Positions 1-5,123 of a DNA stretch of 5,123 bases are shown here, one piece after another (positions within the stretch are counted from its first letter, which is position 1; the number at the start of each line of letters is the position of its first letter). The stretch is taken from NCBI GenBank assembly GCA_029571495.1, contig JAKPSO010000466.1, positions 1-5,123 on the forward strand, given 5' to 3'. The translations under genes and the position numbers were made by a program. Source of the DNA: Pseudomonadota bacterium (GTDB lineage Bacteria; Pseudomonadota; Gammaproteobacteria; Burkholderiales; Casimicrobiaceae). The notes under the pieces are model-generated. The model searched no databases. It was not told the DNA's origin and saw nothing but the letters and a program-made list of their open reading frames with translations.

Positions 1-423
1 CGACGAGATCACGGCGATGGCGCCACCGCCGCAATCGGCTTGCGCGATTCGCTCGGCGAGCGCCTGCGTCCAGAGCGCTGCGCTCACGAAATTGGCATTG
101 AGTTCGGCTGCGAGGTAGTCAAGATCGGCATCGGCGCGCGTCGAATCCGTGAGACTGCCGTAGGCGATGAGTGCCTGCTGAGTGCCGTCGCCTCCGGCCG
201 GAATAGCGTCGACAGTGGCTGTGATGAATTCACGATTCGTCAAATCGCCAACGACCACATCGACGTCGATTGCGCCACGAACGCGTGCGTCTGCCGCGAT
301 GCGTGCAAGCTCCTCAGCGTTGCGGGCCACGAGCGTCAGCGACGCGCTGCGTGCCGCCCACAGACGAATTGCAGATTGCGCAACTGATGAGGTGGCTCCG
401 ACGACAATGATGCGTGTGCTCAT
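1..423 (-). CDS. SDR-family oxidoreductase, DprE2-like (partial, C-terminus beyond window)
   Basis: The first 141 residues of a short-chain dehydrogenase/reductase are visible, starting at the ATG complementary to 421-423 and running open off the left edge. The N-terminus (MSTRIIVVGATSSVAQ) is a Rossmann beta-alpha-beta unit with the cofactor loop GATSSVA at residues 9-15. This replaces the classical TGxxxGIG and resembles the loop of DprE2-type SDRs. Arg34 after beta-2 (LVARN) would favour NADP(H), which is inference. GDL at 59-61 is the adenine-ring Asp region, AYGS at 87-90 stands where NNAG usually is, and Asn109/Asn111 (LNANF) is the helix-4 Asn region. The visible part ends in AVISS, so Ser141 is probably the catalytic serine. 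The YxxxK pair is out of view. It follows the DprE1-like oxidase by 26 nt, in the mycobacterial dprE1-dprE2 order, so the likely role is reduction of the 2-keto polyprenyl-phosphoryl pentose to the arabinose form. The SDR fold is certain; the substrate rests on context. No clear Shine-Dalgarno was seen. Confidence 0.85.
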   Translation of the reverse strand, partial: MSTRIIVVGATSSVAQSAIRLWAARSASLTLVARNAEELARIAADARVRGAIDVDVVVGDLTNREFITATVDAIPAGGDGTQQALIAYGSLTDSTRADADLDYLAAELNANFVSAALWTQALAERIAQADCGGGAIAVISS

Positions 424-449
424 AGGAATTGATTATCGCGAGTCACGGC

Positions 450-1763
450 TCACGTATTTGCAAGGGCAACGCGTCGCCAGAAACTCGACGAGATCGCCGG
501 GTCGCGCGCCGCCTCATGTTCACGCCATTGCGGAAAAAACCGTTGAAACATCGACGTGGACATGCGCGCGTCTTTCGCGGGATACACGCGCCCGCCGACG
601 TCGGCCACCATCGCGTCGGCCCGATCCAACGCGCGGCGATCCGCGTCGCTTGGCGCGGGCACGTCGAGCGCTACCGTGGTACCCGGCATCGGGAAACTCA
701 AGAGCCCCGGAGAGTGTATTTCGCCAAAAGTTTTGATGACTGCAAGGTAGCTCGCAACATTTGACTCACGCAGATGCGCGAGGATGCGCGGCACCGTTTC
801 GCGCGCCGCATCGTTGGGAACGACGAATTGGTACTGAATGAAGCCACGCTTCCCGTACGCGCGATTCCATGCGGTGACTGCGTCAAGCGGAAAGAAAAAC
901 TGCCACAACGGAATCGTCGCGCGCGAGGCGGTGTTCGTGCTTTGAACGCGAAAATACGTGGCGTTAAGCGCGCGAGCACTCCAGCGACCACGTAGCCATT
1001 GAGGGGCGTCTAACGGCAGCGCGAGCTTCGGAGCGCTGGGCGCCAGCCACTCTTTCGGGCCGTCGCAATGCTTGCCGCGAAAGAAAACGCCGCGCAGATT
1101 TCTGTCCATCGTATCGATCCAGCCGACGGTGTAATTCCAGCTTTTGCTTTCGGCGTCGAGCGCGAGGTAGTCATCAATGCCGCCACCGCTTTTGTTGCCG
1201 CCAAAGAGCAGCGTGTCTTGCTCTATGCCGGGCCCCGGCACACGATCGAGCTGCACCGTCGCATCCTCAATCAATCCCGTCAATCCGAGGCCAGCGACGG
1301 TGTGGGCGAACATCGGGTCCGTCGCGCCAAGCGATTGAATGCCTGTATCTGAGCGACGCAAGGTGACGCGACGAACTGCGCGGCCGAACGTGCCGCGCAT
1401 ATGGTGATTTTTGCCGTGCACGTCGTTAGCGATTGCGCCGCCGACCGTTACATACCGTGTTCCGGGGACCACGGGAAGGAACCAGCCATGCGGCAACACC
1501 GTTTGCGCGATGTCTGCGAGTGCCGCTCCCGCTTCACAGGTAAGCACTCCGGTGCTCGGGTCAAAGGCAAGGAGGCGATCGCGACGAAACGTGTGTAGCA
1601 GGGTGCCACCGTCGTTGACGCACACGTCGCCATAGCTACGACCAAGGCCGCGCGGCAGCAGCGTGCCAGCCAATTGCGGGAACTCGCCGCCATCGACAAA
1701 CGCGTGCGACTGCCTCGCCGAAAAGCCACGGCCCCACGGTTGTTCCAGCGAGAGCGGATTCAT
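450..1763 (-). CDS. FAD-binding oxidase, DprE1-like (polyprenyl-phosphoryl-ribose 2-oxidase)
   Basis: This 437-aa flavoprotein is of the VAO/PCMH type. The nearest characterised family I recognise is DprE1 (461 aa in Mycobacterium tuberculosis). That enzyme oxidises C2 of decaprenyl-phosphoryl-beta-D-ribose to the 2-keto intermediate, which DprE2 then reduces. FAD-domain motifs are PRGLGRSYGD (37-46), PGTRYVTVGGAIAND (100-114) and HGKNHH (116-121). GLGLTGLIEDATV (158-170) follows. In the substrate domain, NRAYG (300-304), QYQFVVP (310-316), VIKTFG (342-347), LSFPMPG (355-361) and YPAKDAR (394-400) match DprE1 closely from memory. His116, Lys118, Lys344, Tyr394 and Lys397 correspond to active-site residues His132, Lys134, Lys367, Tyr415 and Lys418 of the mycobacterial enzyme. 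Ala365 replaces its Cys387, and Phe290 appears to replace Tyr314. No signal peptide or membrane helix is visible. The start is supported by the WGRG motif near residue 10, and a weak GAGG lies about 13 nt upstream. The gene sits between ubiB (22 nt upstream) and the DprE2-like SDR (26 nt downstream), so it is probably co-transcribed. The exact lipid carrier and sugar are inferred. Confidence 0.88.
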   Translation of the reverse strand: MNPLSLEQPWGRGFSARQSHAFVDGGEFPQLAGTLLPRGLGRSYGDVCVNDGGTLLHTFRRDRLLAFDPSTGVLTCEAGAALADIAQTVLPHGWFLPVVPGTRYVTVGGAIANDVHGKNHHMRGTFGRAVRRVTLRRSDTGIQSLGATDPMFAHTVAGLGLTGLIEDATVQLDRVPGPGIEQDTLLFGGNKSGGGIDDYLALDAESKSWNYTVGWIDTMDRNLRGVFFRGKHCDGPKEWLAPSAPKLALPLDAPQWLRGRWSARALNATYFRVQSTNTASRATIPLWQFFFPLDAVTAWNRAYGKRGFIQYQFVVPNDAARETVPRILAHLRESNVASYLAVIKTFGEIHSPGLLSFPMPGTTVALDVPAPSDADRRALDRADAMVADVGGRVYPAKDARMSTSMFQRFFPQWREHEAARDPAISSSFWRRVALANT

Positions 1764-1785
1764 GCAGCGCTCAACGCCTCAGTGA

Positions 1786-3357
1786 TCATTGCTCAACGAG
1801 CAACGAAACCCACAGCGTGCCCAAAATCGCGAGCAGCGTGAACGCAATGATCGCTAACCACACGTTCGACCACACAGAAGTGGTCTTGATGATCACTGGT
1901 GCGGGAGGATCGCTACGTCGCTCGAGCGCTTGATGGATGAGGCGCGGAATTTGCGGTAGTGCTGTCGCGAGATACGGTGCCTGTTCGACTAGGCGTTGCA
2001 CGACCGCCTCCGGGCCGATTTGCGTGCGCATCCACTTTTCGAGGAAGGGTTGCGCCGTCGCCCACAGGTCGAGATACGGATCGAGTTGGCGACCAAGGCC
2101 TTCAACGTTCAGAAGCGTTTTTTGCAGCAACACCAACTGCGGTTGAATTTCTACGTTGAAGCGGCGTGACACTTGAAACAGTCGCATCAGTACTTTTCCG
2201 AACGAAATCTCCGCCATTGGACGATCAAAAATCGGCTCGCACACGCTGCGCACCGCGTTTTCAAGCTCGTCCACGCGCGTGCCCGCAGGGACCCAACCGG
2301 ACTCGATGTGCGCGCTCGCCACACGGCGGTAATCGCGACGGAAGAAAGCCAAAAAATTCTCTGCAAGGTAGCGCCGGTCAGTGTCGGTCAACGTACCGAC
2401 GATGCCGAAATCCATGCCGACGTATTGCCCGACATGTGGCGCGTCGGTGCGCACCGCGATGTTGCCCGGATGCATGTCCGCGTGAAAAAAACCATCGCGG
2501 AACACTTGCGTGAAGAAAATCTCCACGCCGTCACTCGCGAGCTTCTTGATGTCAACGCCCGCCGCGCGAAGTTTTTCAATCTGGTTGACGGGTGTTGCGT
2601 GCAGTCGCTCCATCACCATCACGCTTGTCTCGCACCAATCCCAGTACACCTCGGGCATGTAAAGAAGCGGCGAATTCGTAAAGTTGCGTCGCAGTTGCGA
2701 ACAATTGGCCGCTTCGCGAACGAGGTCAAGTTCGTCGTGCAAATATTTATCGAATTCGTCGACGACTTCCAGCGGCTTCAAGCGTCGACCCGAGGCGCTG
2801 AATTTGTTGACCCAACCCGCCAATACACGAAGCAGCGCCAAATCGCTTTCGATCACGGGCTGGATATTTGGACGCAGAACTTTCACCGCGACTTCACGCG
2901 TTTCTATGACACCACTGCCGGCTTCCGCCGCACCGCCGACTTTGAGTTGAATCGTGCCGAAGTGCACCTGCGCAACGCTCGCGCTAGCGACGGGTTGCCA
3001 ATCGAAGCTTGCAAATACGTCTTCAACGCGGCGACCGTACGCGCTCTCCAGTACGCTGCGCACTTCCTCTTGCGCGAATGGTGGCACGCGATCTTGCAAG
3101 AATGACAATTCGGCGGCGATGTCGGGCGGAATCAAATCGGGTCGCGTCGAGAGCACTTGCCCGAACTTCACGAAAATCGGCCCCAAGGCCTCGAGGGCAG
3201 AGCGCAAACGCGCACCGCGCGGAGCGTCGTGCTCACGCGCGCCCAGCACGCGGCCGATGCCACGCAAAACGGGATTGGTGGCGTCTTTTAGGACAAACTC
3301 ATCGAGACCGAACCGATGAAAGACGGAAATAATTTTCGCGAGACGTAATAGGCGCAT
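1786..3357 (-). CDS. ubiB: UbiB, ABC1/ADCK-family atypical kinase for ubiquinone biosynthesis
   Basis: This 523-aa protein is a UbiB of the ABC1/ADCK/COQ8 atypical kinase-like family, which supports ubiquinone biosynthesis as an ATPase. It was formerly called 2-polyprenylphenol 6-hydroxylase. The family signature KxGQ is at 64-67 ([13 protein letters not shown]). The alanine-rich nucleotide loop is ASASVAQ at 124-130, and the ATP-site lysine is Lys159 in VAVKVLRP. The ExD motif is at Glu209/Asp211. The catalytic loop is HADMHPGN at 292-299 and the metal-binding DFG is at 316-318. The N-terminus ([21 protein letters not shown]) looks like that of E. coli UbiB, which supports this start. About 13 extra residues (near 138-152, Gly/Ala-rich) separate the A-rich loop from Lys159. 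The C-terminus has a single clear hydrophobic helix (about 498-520), whereas E. coli UbiB (546 aa) has two, so this looks like a shorter membrane anchor. The usual partners ubiE and ubiJ are not next to it. It heads a leftward unit with the DprE1/DprE2-like genes, and no good Shine-Dalgarno is visible before the ATG. Confidence 0.95.
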   Translation of the reverse strand: MRLLRLAKIISVFHRFGLDEFVLKDATNPVLRGIGRVLGAREHDAPRGARLRSALEALGPIFVKFGQVLSTRPDLIPPDIAAELSFLQDRVPPFAQEEVRSVLESAYGRRVEDVFASFDWQPVASASVAQVHFGTIQLKVGGAAEAGSGVIETREVAVKVLRPNIQPVIESDLALLRVLAGWVNKFSASGRRLKPLEVVDEFDKYLHDELDLVREAANCSQLRRNFTNSPLLYMPEVYWDWCETSVMVMERLHATPVNQIEKLRAAGVDIKKLASDGVEIFFTQVFRDGFFHADMHPGNIAVRTDAPHVGQYVGMDFGIVGTLTDTDRRYLAENFLAFFRRDYRRVASAHIESGWVPAGTRVDELENAVRSVCEPIFDRPMAEISFGKVLMRLFQVSRRFNVEIQPQLVLLQKTLLNVEGLGRQLDPYLDLWATAQPFLEKWMRTQIGPEAVVQRLVEQAPYLATALPQIPRLIHQALERRSDPPAPVIIKTTSVWSNVWLAIIAFTLLAILGTLWVSLLVEQ

Positions 3358-3434
3358 GGCTTGATTCTATTGTTGTCCGCGCCGCATAAGATGGCGCTCC
3401 TACAATACGGGCTTGCCGCACGACCTGTGATTTC
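3358..3434. promoter_or_regulatory. Divergent ubiB/ctaA intergenic promoter region
   Basis: This 77-nt gap separates the two divergent start codons and must hold the promoters of both units, unless they lie inside the genes. Candidate -10 hexamers are TACAAT at 3401-3406 (plus strand, toward ctaA, one mismatch to consensus) and TAGAAT, complement of 3364-3369 (minus strand, toward ubiB, one mismatch). Neither has a convincing -35 at 16-18 nt. The minus-strand one would start transcription almost at the ubiB ATG. The gap also contains an imperfect dyad: ATTGT (3369-3373) and GCGCC (3379-3383) against GGCGC (3393-3397) and ACAAT (3402-3406). No clear Shine-Dalgarno precedes either gene. That promoters exist here is inferred from the layout; the exact sites are guesses. 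Confidence 0.4.
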
Positions 3435-4571
3435 ATGCCCGCTTCAACCGAACCCATCATCTGGCAGTTCTCGCTGTCTACGATTAACGCGATTATTTGG
3501 TTCGTGTTGCTGGCGTTGGCGTTGTGGATGGGGCTTCGCATGCGTTGGGGGCGGCTGGTCGCGATCACCGCGTTCCTGACGCTTGATCTCATCGCGTTTG
3601 GCGCGTTTGTGCGCCTGACAGATAGCGGTTTGGGTTGCCCCGATTGGCCAGGGTGTTATGGGCAATTGTTGCCCGCGACGGCGAGCACGCAGATCAACGC
3701 CGCAATCGCAGAGCAGGGCGGGACGCACGGGCCCGTGAGCCACAGCAAGGCGTGGATCGAGATGCTGCATCGCTACCTCGCGTCGTTTATCGGCGCGTTG
3801 ATCTTGGTGATGTTTGTTCGCGCGATGGTGGCGAGATTTACGCGGGCGCGCATGCTGCTGGAGCAGACCGTGGCGCCGGTGGGGGTGGGCTGGCCGTTTT
3901 TGCTGTTGATCGTCGTGGCGGCGCAAGGCTTGTTTGGCAAGTGGACCGTGACGCTCAAACTCATGCCGATTGTGGTCACTGCGCACTTGATGGGAGGCAT
4001 GCTGCTCTTCGCGCTCCTGCTGTGGTTCTGGATGATCGAACGCGCGCGGCAGGGCGAGCCGGGCGCGCGCGCTGTTCGAGTCGGTAGCGGCGTTCGCATG
4101 CTGGTGTGGGGCGCGGTGTTCGCCGTCACCGTGCAAATCTTTTTGGGCGGCTGGGTGAGCACGAACTACGCCGTGGTTGCGTGCGCCGGGTTCCCCGCTT
4201 GCAATGGAACATTCGCGCCGACGCTTGCGTGGAGCGATGGGTTTACGTGGTTGCGTGCGTTGGCGCGCAATCCCGACGGTACGTTCTTGTCGGTCGAAGC
4301 GCTCAGAGCGATTCACTGGGCGCATCGCATCGGCGCGTTGATCGTGACCATTGTCGTCGTGCTCGCCGCAGTGCGCCTGCTGCGTGCGGACAGCGCGTTG
4401 CGCTCACTCGCGATGTTCATCAAGGGTGTGCTGCTGCTGCAAATCTTGCTAGGCGTCGCGACCGTGCTTTGGGCGCAACCGCTTTTATTAGCGACGGCAC
4501 ATAACTTCGTCGCGGCGGTGCTGTTGGGTGGTTTGCTCGTGACCGCTTTCCGCATCCGCGGCGGGCGATAA
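3435..4571 (+). CDS. ctaA: Heme A synthase, CtaA/COX15 family
   Basis: This 378-aa integral membrane protein belongs to the COX15/CtaA family. It oxidises the C8 methyl of heme O to a formyl group, giving heme A for aa3-type cytochrome c oxidase. The first-half signature is FVRLTDSGLGCPDWPGC (58-74), with the cysteine pair Cys68/Cys74. EMLHRY follows with His112, then TAHLMGG with His184. The second, homologous half has GGWVSTNYAVVACAGFPAC (238-256) with Cys250/Cys256, IHWAHRIGA with His294/His297, and TAHNF with His355. These histidines are the heme-ligand positions of the family. About nine hydrophobic helices are visible, near 17-35, 41-60, 112-130, 152-168, 178-200, 222-240, 293-316, 325-345 and 350-370. 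The first is an extra N-terminal helix before the usual start of the fold. As far as I recall, Burkholderiales heme A synthases have it too, so the upstream ATG is accepted, although no Shine-Dalgarno is visible. The usual neighbours (SURF1-like gene, ctaB, SCO1-like gene) are not adjacent on the downstream side. The gene is divergent from ubiB. Confidence 0.95.
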   Translation: MPASTEPIIWQFSLSTINAIIWFVLLALALWMGLRMRWGRLVAITAFLTLDLIAFGAFVRLTDSGLGCPDWPGCYGQLLPATASTQINAAIAEQGGTHGPVSHSKAWIEMLHRYLASFIGALILVMFVRAMVARFTRARMLLEQTVAPVGVGWPFLLLIVVAAQGLFGKWTVTLKLMPIVVTAHLMGGMLLFALLLWFWMIERARQGEPGARAVRVGSGVRMLVWGAVFAVTVQIFLGGWVSTNYAVVACAGFPACNGTFAPTLAWSDGFTWLRALARNPDGTFLSVEALRAIHWAHRIGALIVTIVVVLAAVRLLRADSALRSLAMFIKGVLLLQILLGVATVLWAQPLLLATAHNFVAAVLLGGLLVTAFRIRGGR

Positions 4572-4679
4572 CGATTCGCAACCGACTTGTAAGTAATCGT
4601 AAATTTCGTGTTGATGGTCAACCCGCAGCTTTGGCTGATCGTTGCAAAGTCCGTCCGTCGAACTTTTTTAGGAGGCTCT
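4572..4679 (+). promoter_or_regulatory. Leader/intergenic region before the lipoprotein gene
   Basis: This 108-nt non-coding gap is locally more AT-rich than the flanking genes and probably carries the promoter of the lipoprotein gene. No strong sigma-70 promoter can be assigned. TAAATT at 4600-4605 is a weak -10 candidate without a good -35. A small inverted repeat, GTTGA/TCAAC at 4610-4614 and 4618-4622, is too short to be a convincing terminator for ctaA. No T-tract follows any stable hairpin, so ctaA transcription may read through. Confidence 0.3.
4670..4675 (+). promoter_or_regulatory. Ribosome binding site fixing the lipoprotein start
   Basis: A perfect AGGAGG lies 4 nt upstream of the ATG at 4680-4682. 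It is by far the best Shine-Dalgarno in the window. It selects this start over the in-frame ATGs at 4608 and 4614, which lack such a site and would put 24 or 22 mostly non-signal residues ahead of a perfectly placed lipoprotein signal peptide. Confidence 0.85.
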
Positions 4680-5027
4680 ATGCGTTTTTCGAAAACTTCT
4701 TTGGCGACCGCGCTTGCATGCGCCGGTGCGGCCGTGGTGTTGACTGGCTGCGTAGTCGCAGCGCGCGTGCCGGGTCCGGCGTACGTAAGCGCTGGTCCGG
4801 TGGTGTATGTGGACCGCGCACCTCCTGCACCGTACTCGGAGCAAATGCTGCCATCGCCTGGCCCGGGCCACGTTTGGGTCGGCGGCTACTGGCACTGGAC
4901 GGGCCGCGAATACACCTGGACACGTGGACACTGGGCACGCCCTGCTCAGGGTCACACGCAATGGGTGCCGGGCCATTGGCGCAATGACCACCGCGGCCAT
5001 TACTGGGTCCCAGGTCATTGGCGTTAA
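4680..5027 (+). CDS. Small WXXGXW-repeat lipoprotein (YXWGXW / BcpO-related family)
   Basis: This 115-aa predicted lipoprotein has a basic N-terminus (MRFSK), a hydrophobic core and the lipobox LTGC, so signal peptidase II should cleave before Cys24. The mature part has a Pro/Val/Ala-rich linker (about 25-63). The C-terminal half then has four WxxGxW units at Trp66-Trp71 (WVGGYW), Trp80-Trp85 (WTRGHW), Trp95-Trp100 (WVPGHW) and Trp109-Trp114 (WVPGHW), spaced 14-15 residues apart. The final repeat ends one residue before the stop. The repeat zone is rich in His, Trp, Gly and Arg, with eight histidines between 64 and 113. This matches the short WXXGXW/YXWGXW-repeat proteins common in betaproteobacteria, whose function is not established. 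A location in the outer membrane or periplasm is inferred from the lipobox; residue +2 is Val, not the Asp typical of inner-membrane retention. The strong Shine-Dalgarno suggests good expression. Its position after ctaA could be chance, and I assign no function. Confidence 0.88.
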   Translation: MRFSKTSLATALACAGAAVVLTGCVVAARVPGPAYVSAGPVVYVDRAPPAPYSEQMLPSPGPGHVWVGGYWHWTGREYTWTRGHWARPAQGHTQWVPGHWRNDHRGHYWVPGHWR

Positions 5028-5037
5028 CAGCTTTTCT

Positions 5038-5068
5038 CGTATAACGGCCGTCTGACGGTCGTTATACG
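5038..5068 (+). terminator. Long stem-loop after the lipoprotein gene, possible terminator
   Basis: A near-perfect inverted repeat starts 10 nt after the stop codon. The arms are CGTATAACGGCCGT (5038-5051) and ACGGTCGTTATACG (5055-5068), giving 14 pairs with one G-U (5047/5059) around a 3-nt CTG loop. The place and stability suit a transcription terminator or a 3'-end protecting hairpin. However, the sequence just after it (GAGATTTGTTG) lacks a real T-tract, so intrinsic termination would be weak. It could instead be an operator palindrome for a gene to the right. Confidence 0.55.
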
Positions 5069-5117
5069 GAGATTTGTTGCCTTGTTGACTTTACGATAAT
5101 TTCGCTGCTAACGACCG
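5042..5117. repeat. Three copies of TAACGRCCG (two direct, one inverted)
   Basis: TAACGGCCG at 5042-5050 and TAACGACCG at 5109-5117 lie on the plus strand. CGGTCGTTA at 5056-5064 is the exact reverse complement of the 5109 copy. The first two form part of the 14-bp hairpin; the third lies 44 nt beyond it. The inverted copy can therefore pair either with the first copy (with one G-U) or with the third (nine Watson-Crick pairs). This arrangement fits repeated regulator half-sites or alternative RNA structures. No function is shown. Confidence 0.5.
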
Positions 5118-5123
5118 CACAGC
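5069..5123 (+). other. Right-edge non-coding segment, possibly upstream of the next gene
   Basis: No open reading frame with coding character is visible in these last 55 bases. GATAAT at 5095-5100 is a good -10-like hexamer, with TTGTTG at 5074-5079 as a poorly spaced (15 nt) -35-like match. TTGACT at 5085-5090 is a good -35-like match, but only the poor TAACGA (5109-5114) lies at a suitable distance. A promoter for a gene beyond the window is possible but not established. Confidence 0.2.

Noticed and set aside
182..736. 184-codon plus-strand open frame over the SDR/oxidase junction
   Set aside because: It overlaps two well-supported minus-strand genes and gives an Arg/Ala/Pro/Ser-rich product with no motif.
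2173..3105. 310-codon open frame on the plus strand, antisense to ubiB
   Set aside because: It lies wholly opposite ubiB, which carries every family motif. The translation has no recognisable domain and looks like a shadow of biased codon use.
3635..4087. 150-codon alternative-frame ORF inside ctaA
   Set aside because: It is in another frame of the same strand, entirely within ctaA, with a motif-free Arg/Ala/Gly-rich product.
3444..4325. 293-codon open frame on the minus strand, antisense to ctaA
   Set aside because: It is opposite a clear heme A synthase, and its product is a low-complexity Arg/Gln/His-rich string, typical of an antisense shadow of a GC-rich membrane protein gene.
4610..4622. 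Small inverted repeat between ctaA and the lipoprotein gene as a terminator
   Set aside because: It has only five base pairs and no T-tract, so it is too weak to call.
4608..4679. Upstream in-frame starts for the lipoprotein (ATG at 4608 or 4614)
   Set aside because: The AGGAGG at 4670-4675 and the signal peptide with LTGC lipobox both require the start at 4680; the extension would bury the signal peptide.

Overview
The window looks like ordinary chromosomal DNA of a fairly GC-rich proteobacterium, most likely a betaproteobacterium of the Burkholderiales type. The taxonomic clues are a heme A synthase with an extra N-terminal membrane helix, a UbiB-type ubiquinone factor, and a small WXXGXW-repeat lipoprotein. 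This assignment is inferred from family resemblance, not from a database search. No mobile element, tRNA, rRNA or CRISPR array was seen.

Layout: two transcription units diverge from a 77-nt gap (3358-3434). The leftward unit (minus strand) is ubiB (3357-1786), then a DprE1-like FAD oxidase (1763-450), then a DprE2-like short-chain dehydrogenase (423 to beyond the left edge). The gaps of 22 and 26 nt suggest one operon. The rightward side (plus strand) holds heme A synthase ctaA (3435-4571), a 108-nt gap, and a 115-aa lipoprotein gene (4680-5027) with a strong Shine-Dalgarno. A long hairpin and a repeated 9-mer follow in the last 96 bases.

Functionally, ubiB and ctaA both serve the aerobic respiratory chain (ubiquinone and heme A). 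The most distinctive content is the DprE1/DprE2-like pair, which is in the same order as in mycobacteria. In that pathway the two enzymes together epimerise polyprenyl-phosphoryl-ribose at C2 to give polyprenyl-phosphoryl-D-arabinose, the donor for D-arabinofuranose in surface glycans. Finding it in a Gram-negative-looking genome, joined to ubiB, suggests a D-arabinofuranosylated surface polymer or protein whose other genes lie outside the window. No wholly new system is demonstrable here. The leads most worth following are this pair, its ubiB linkage, the Cys-to-Ala change at the DprE1 inhibitor site, and the inverted/direct repeat cluster at the right edge.
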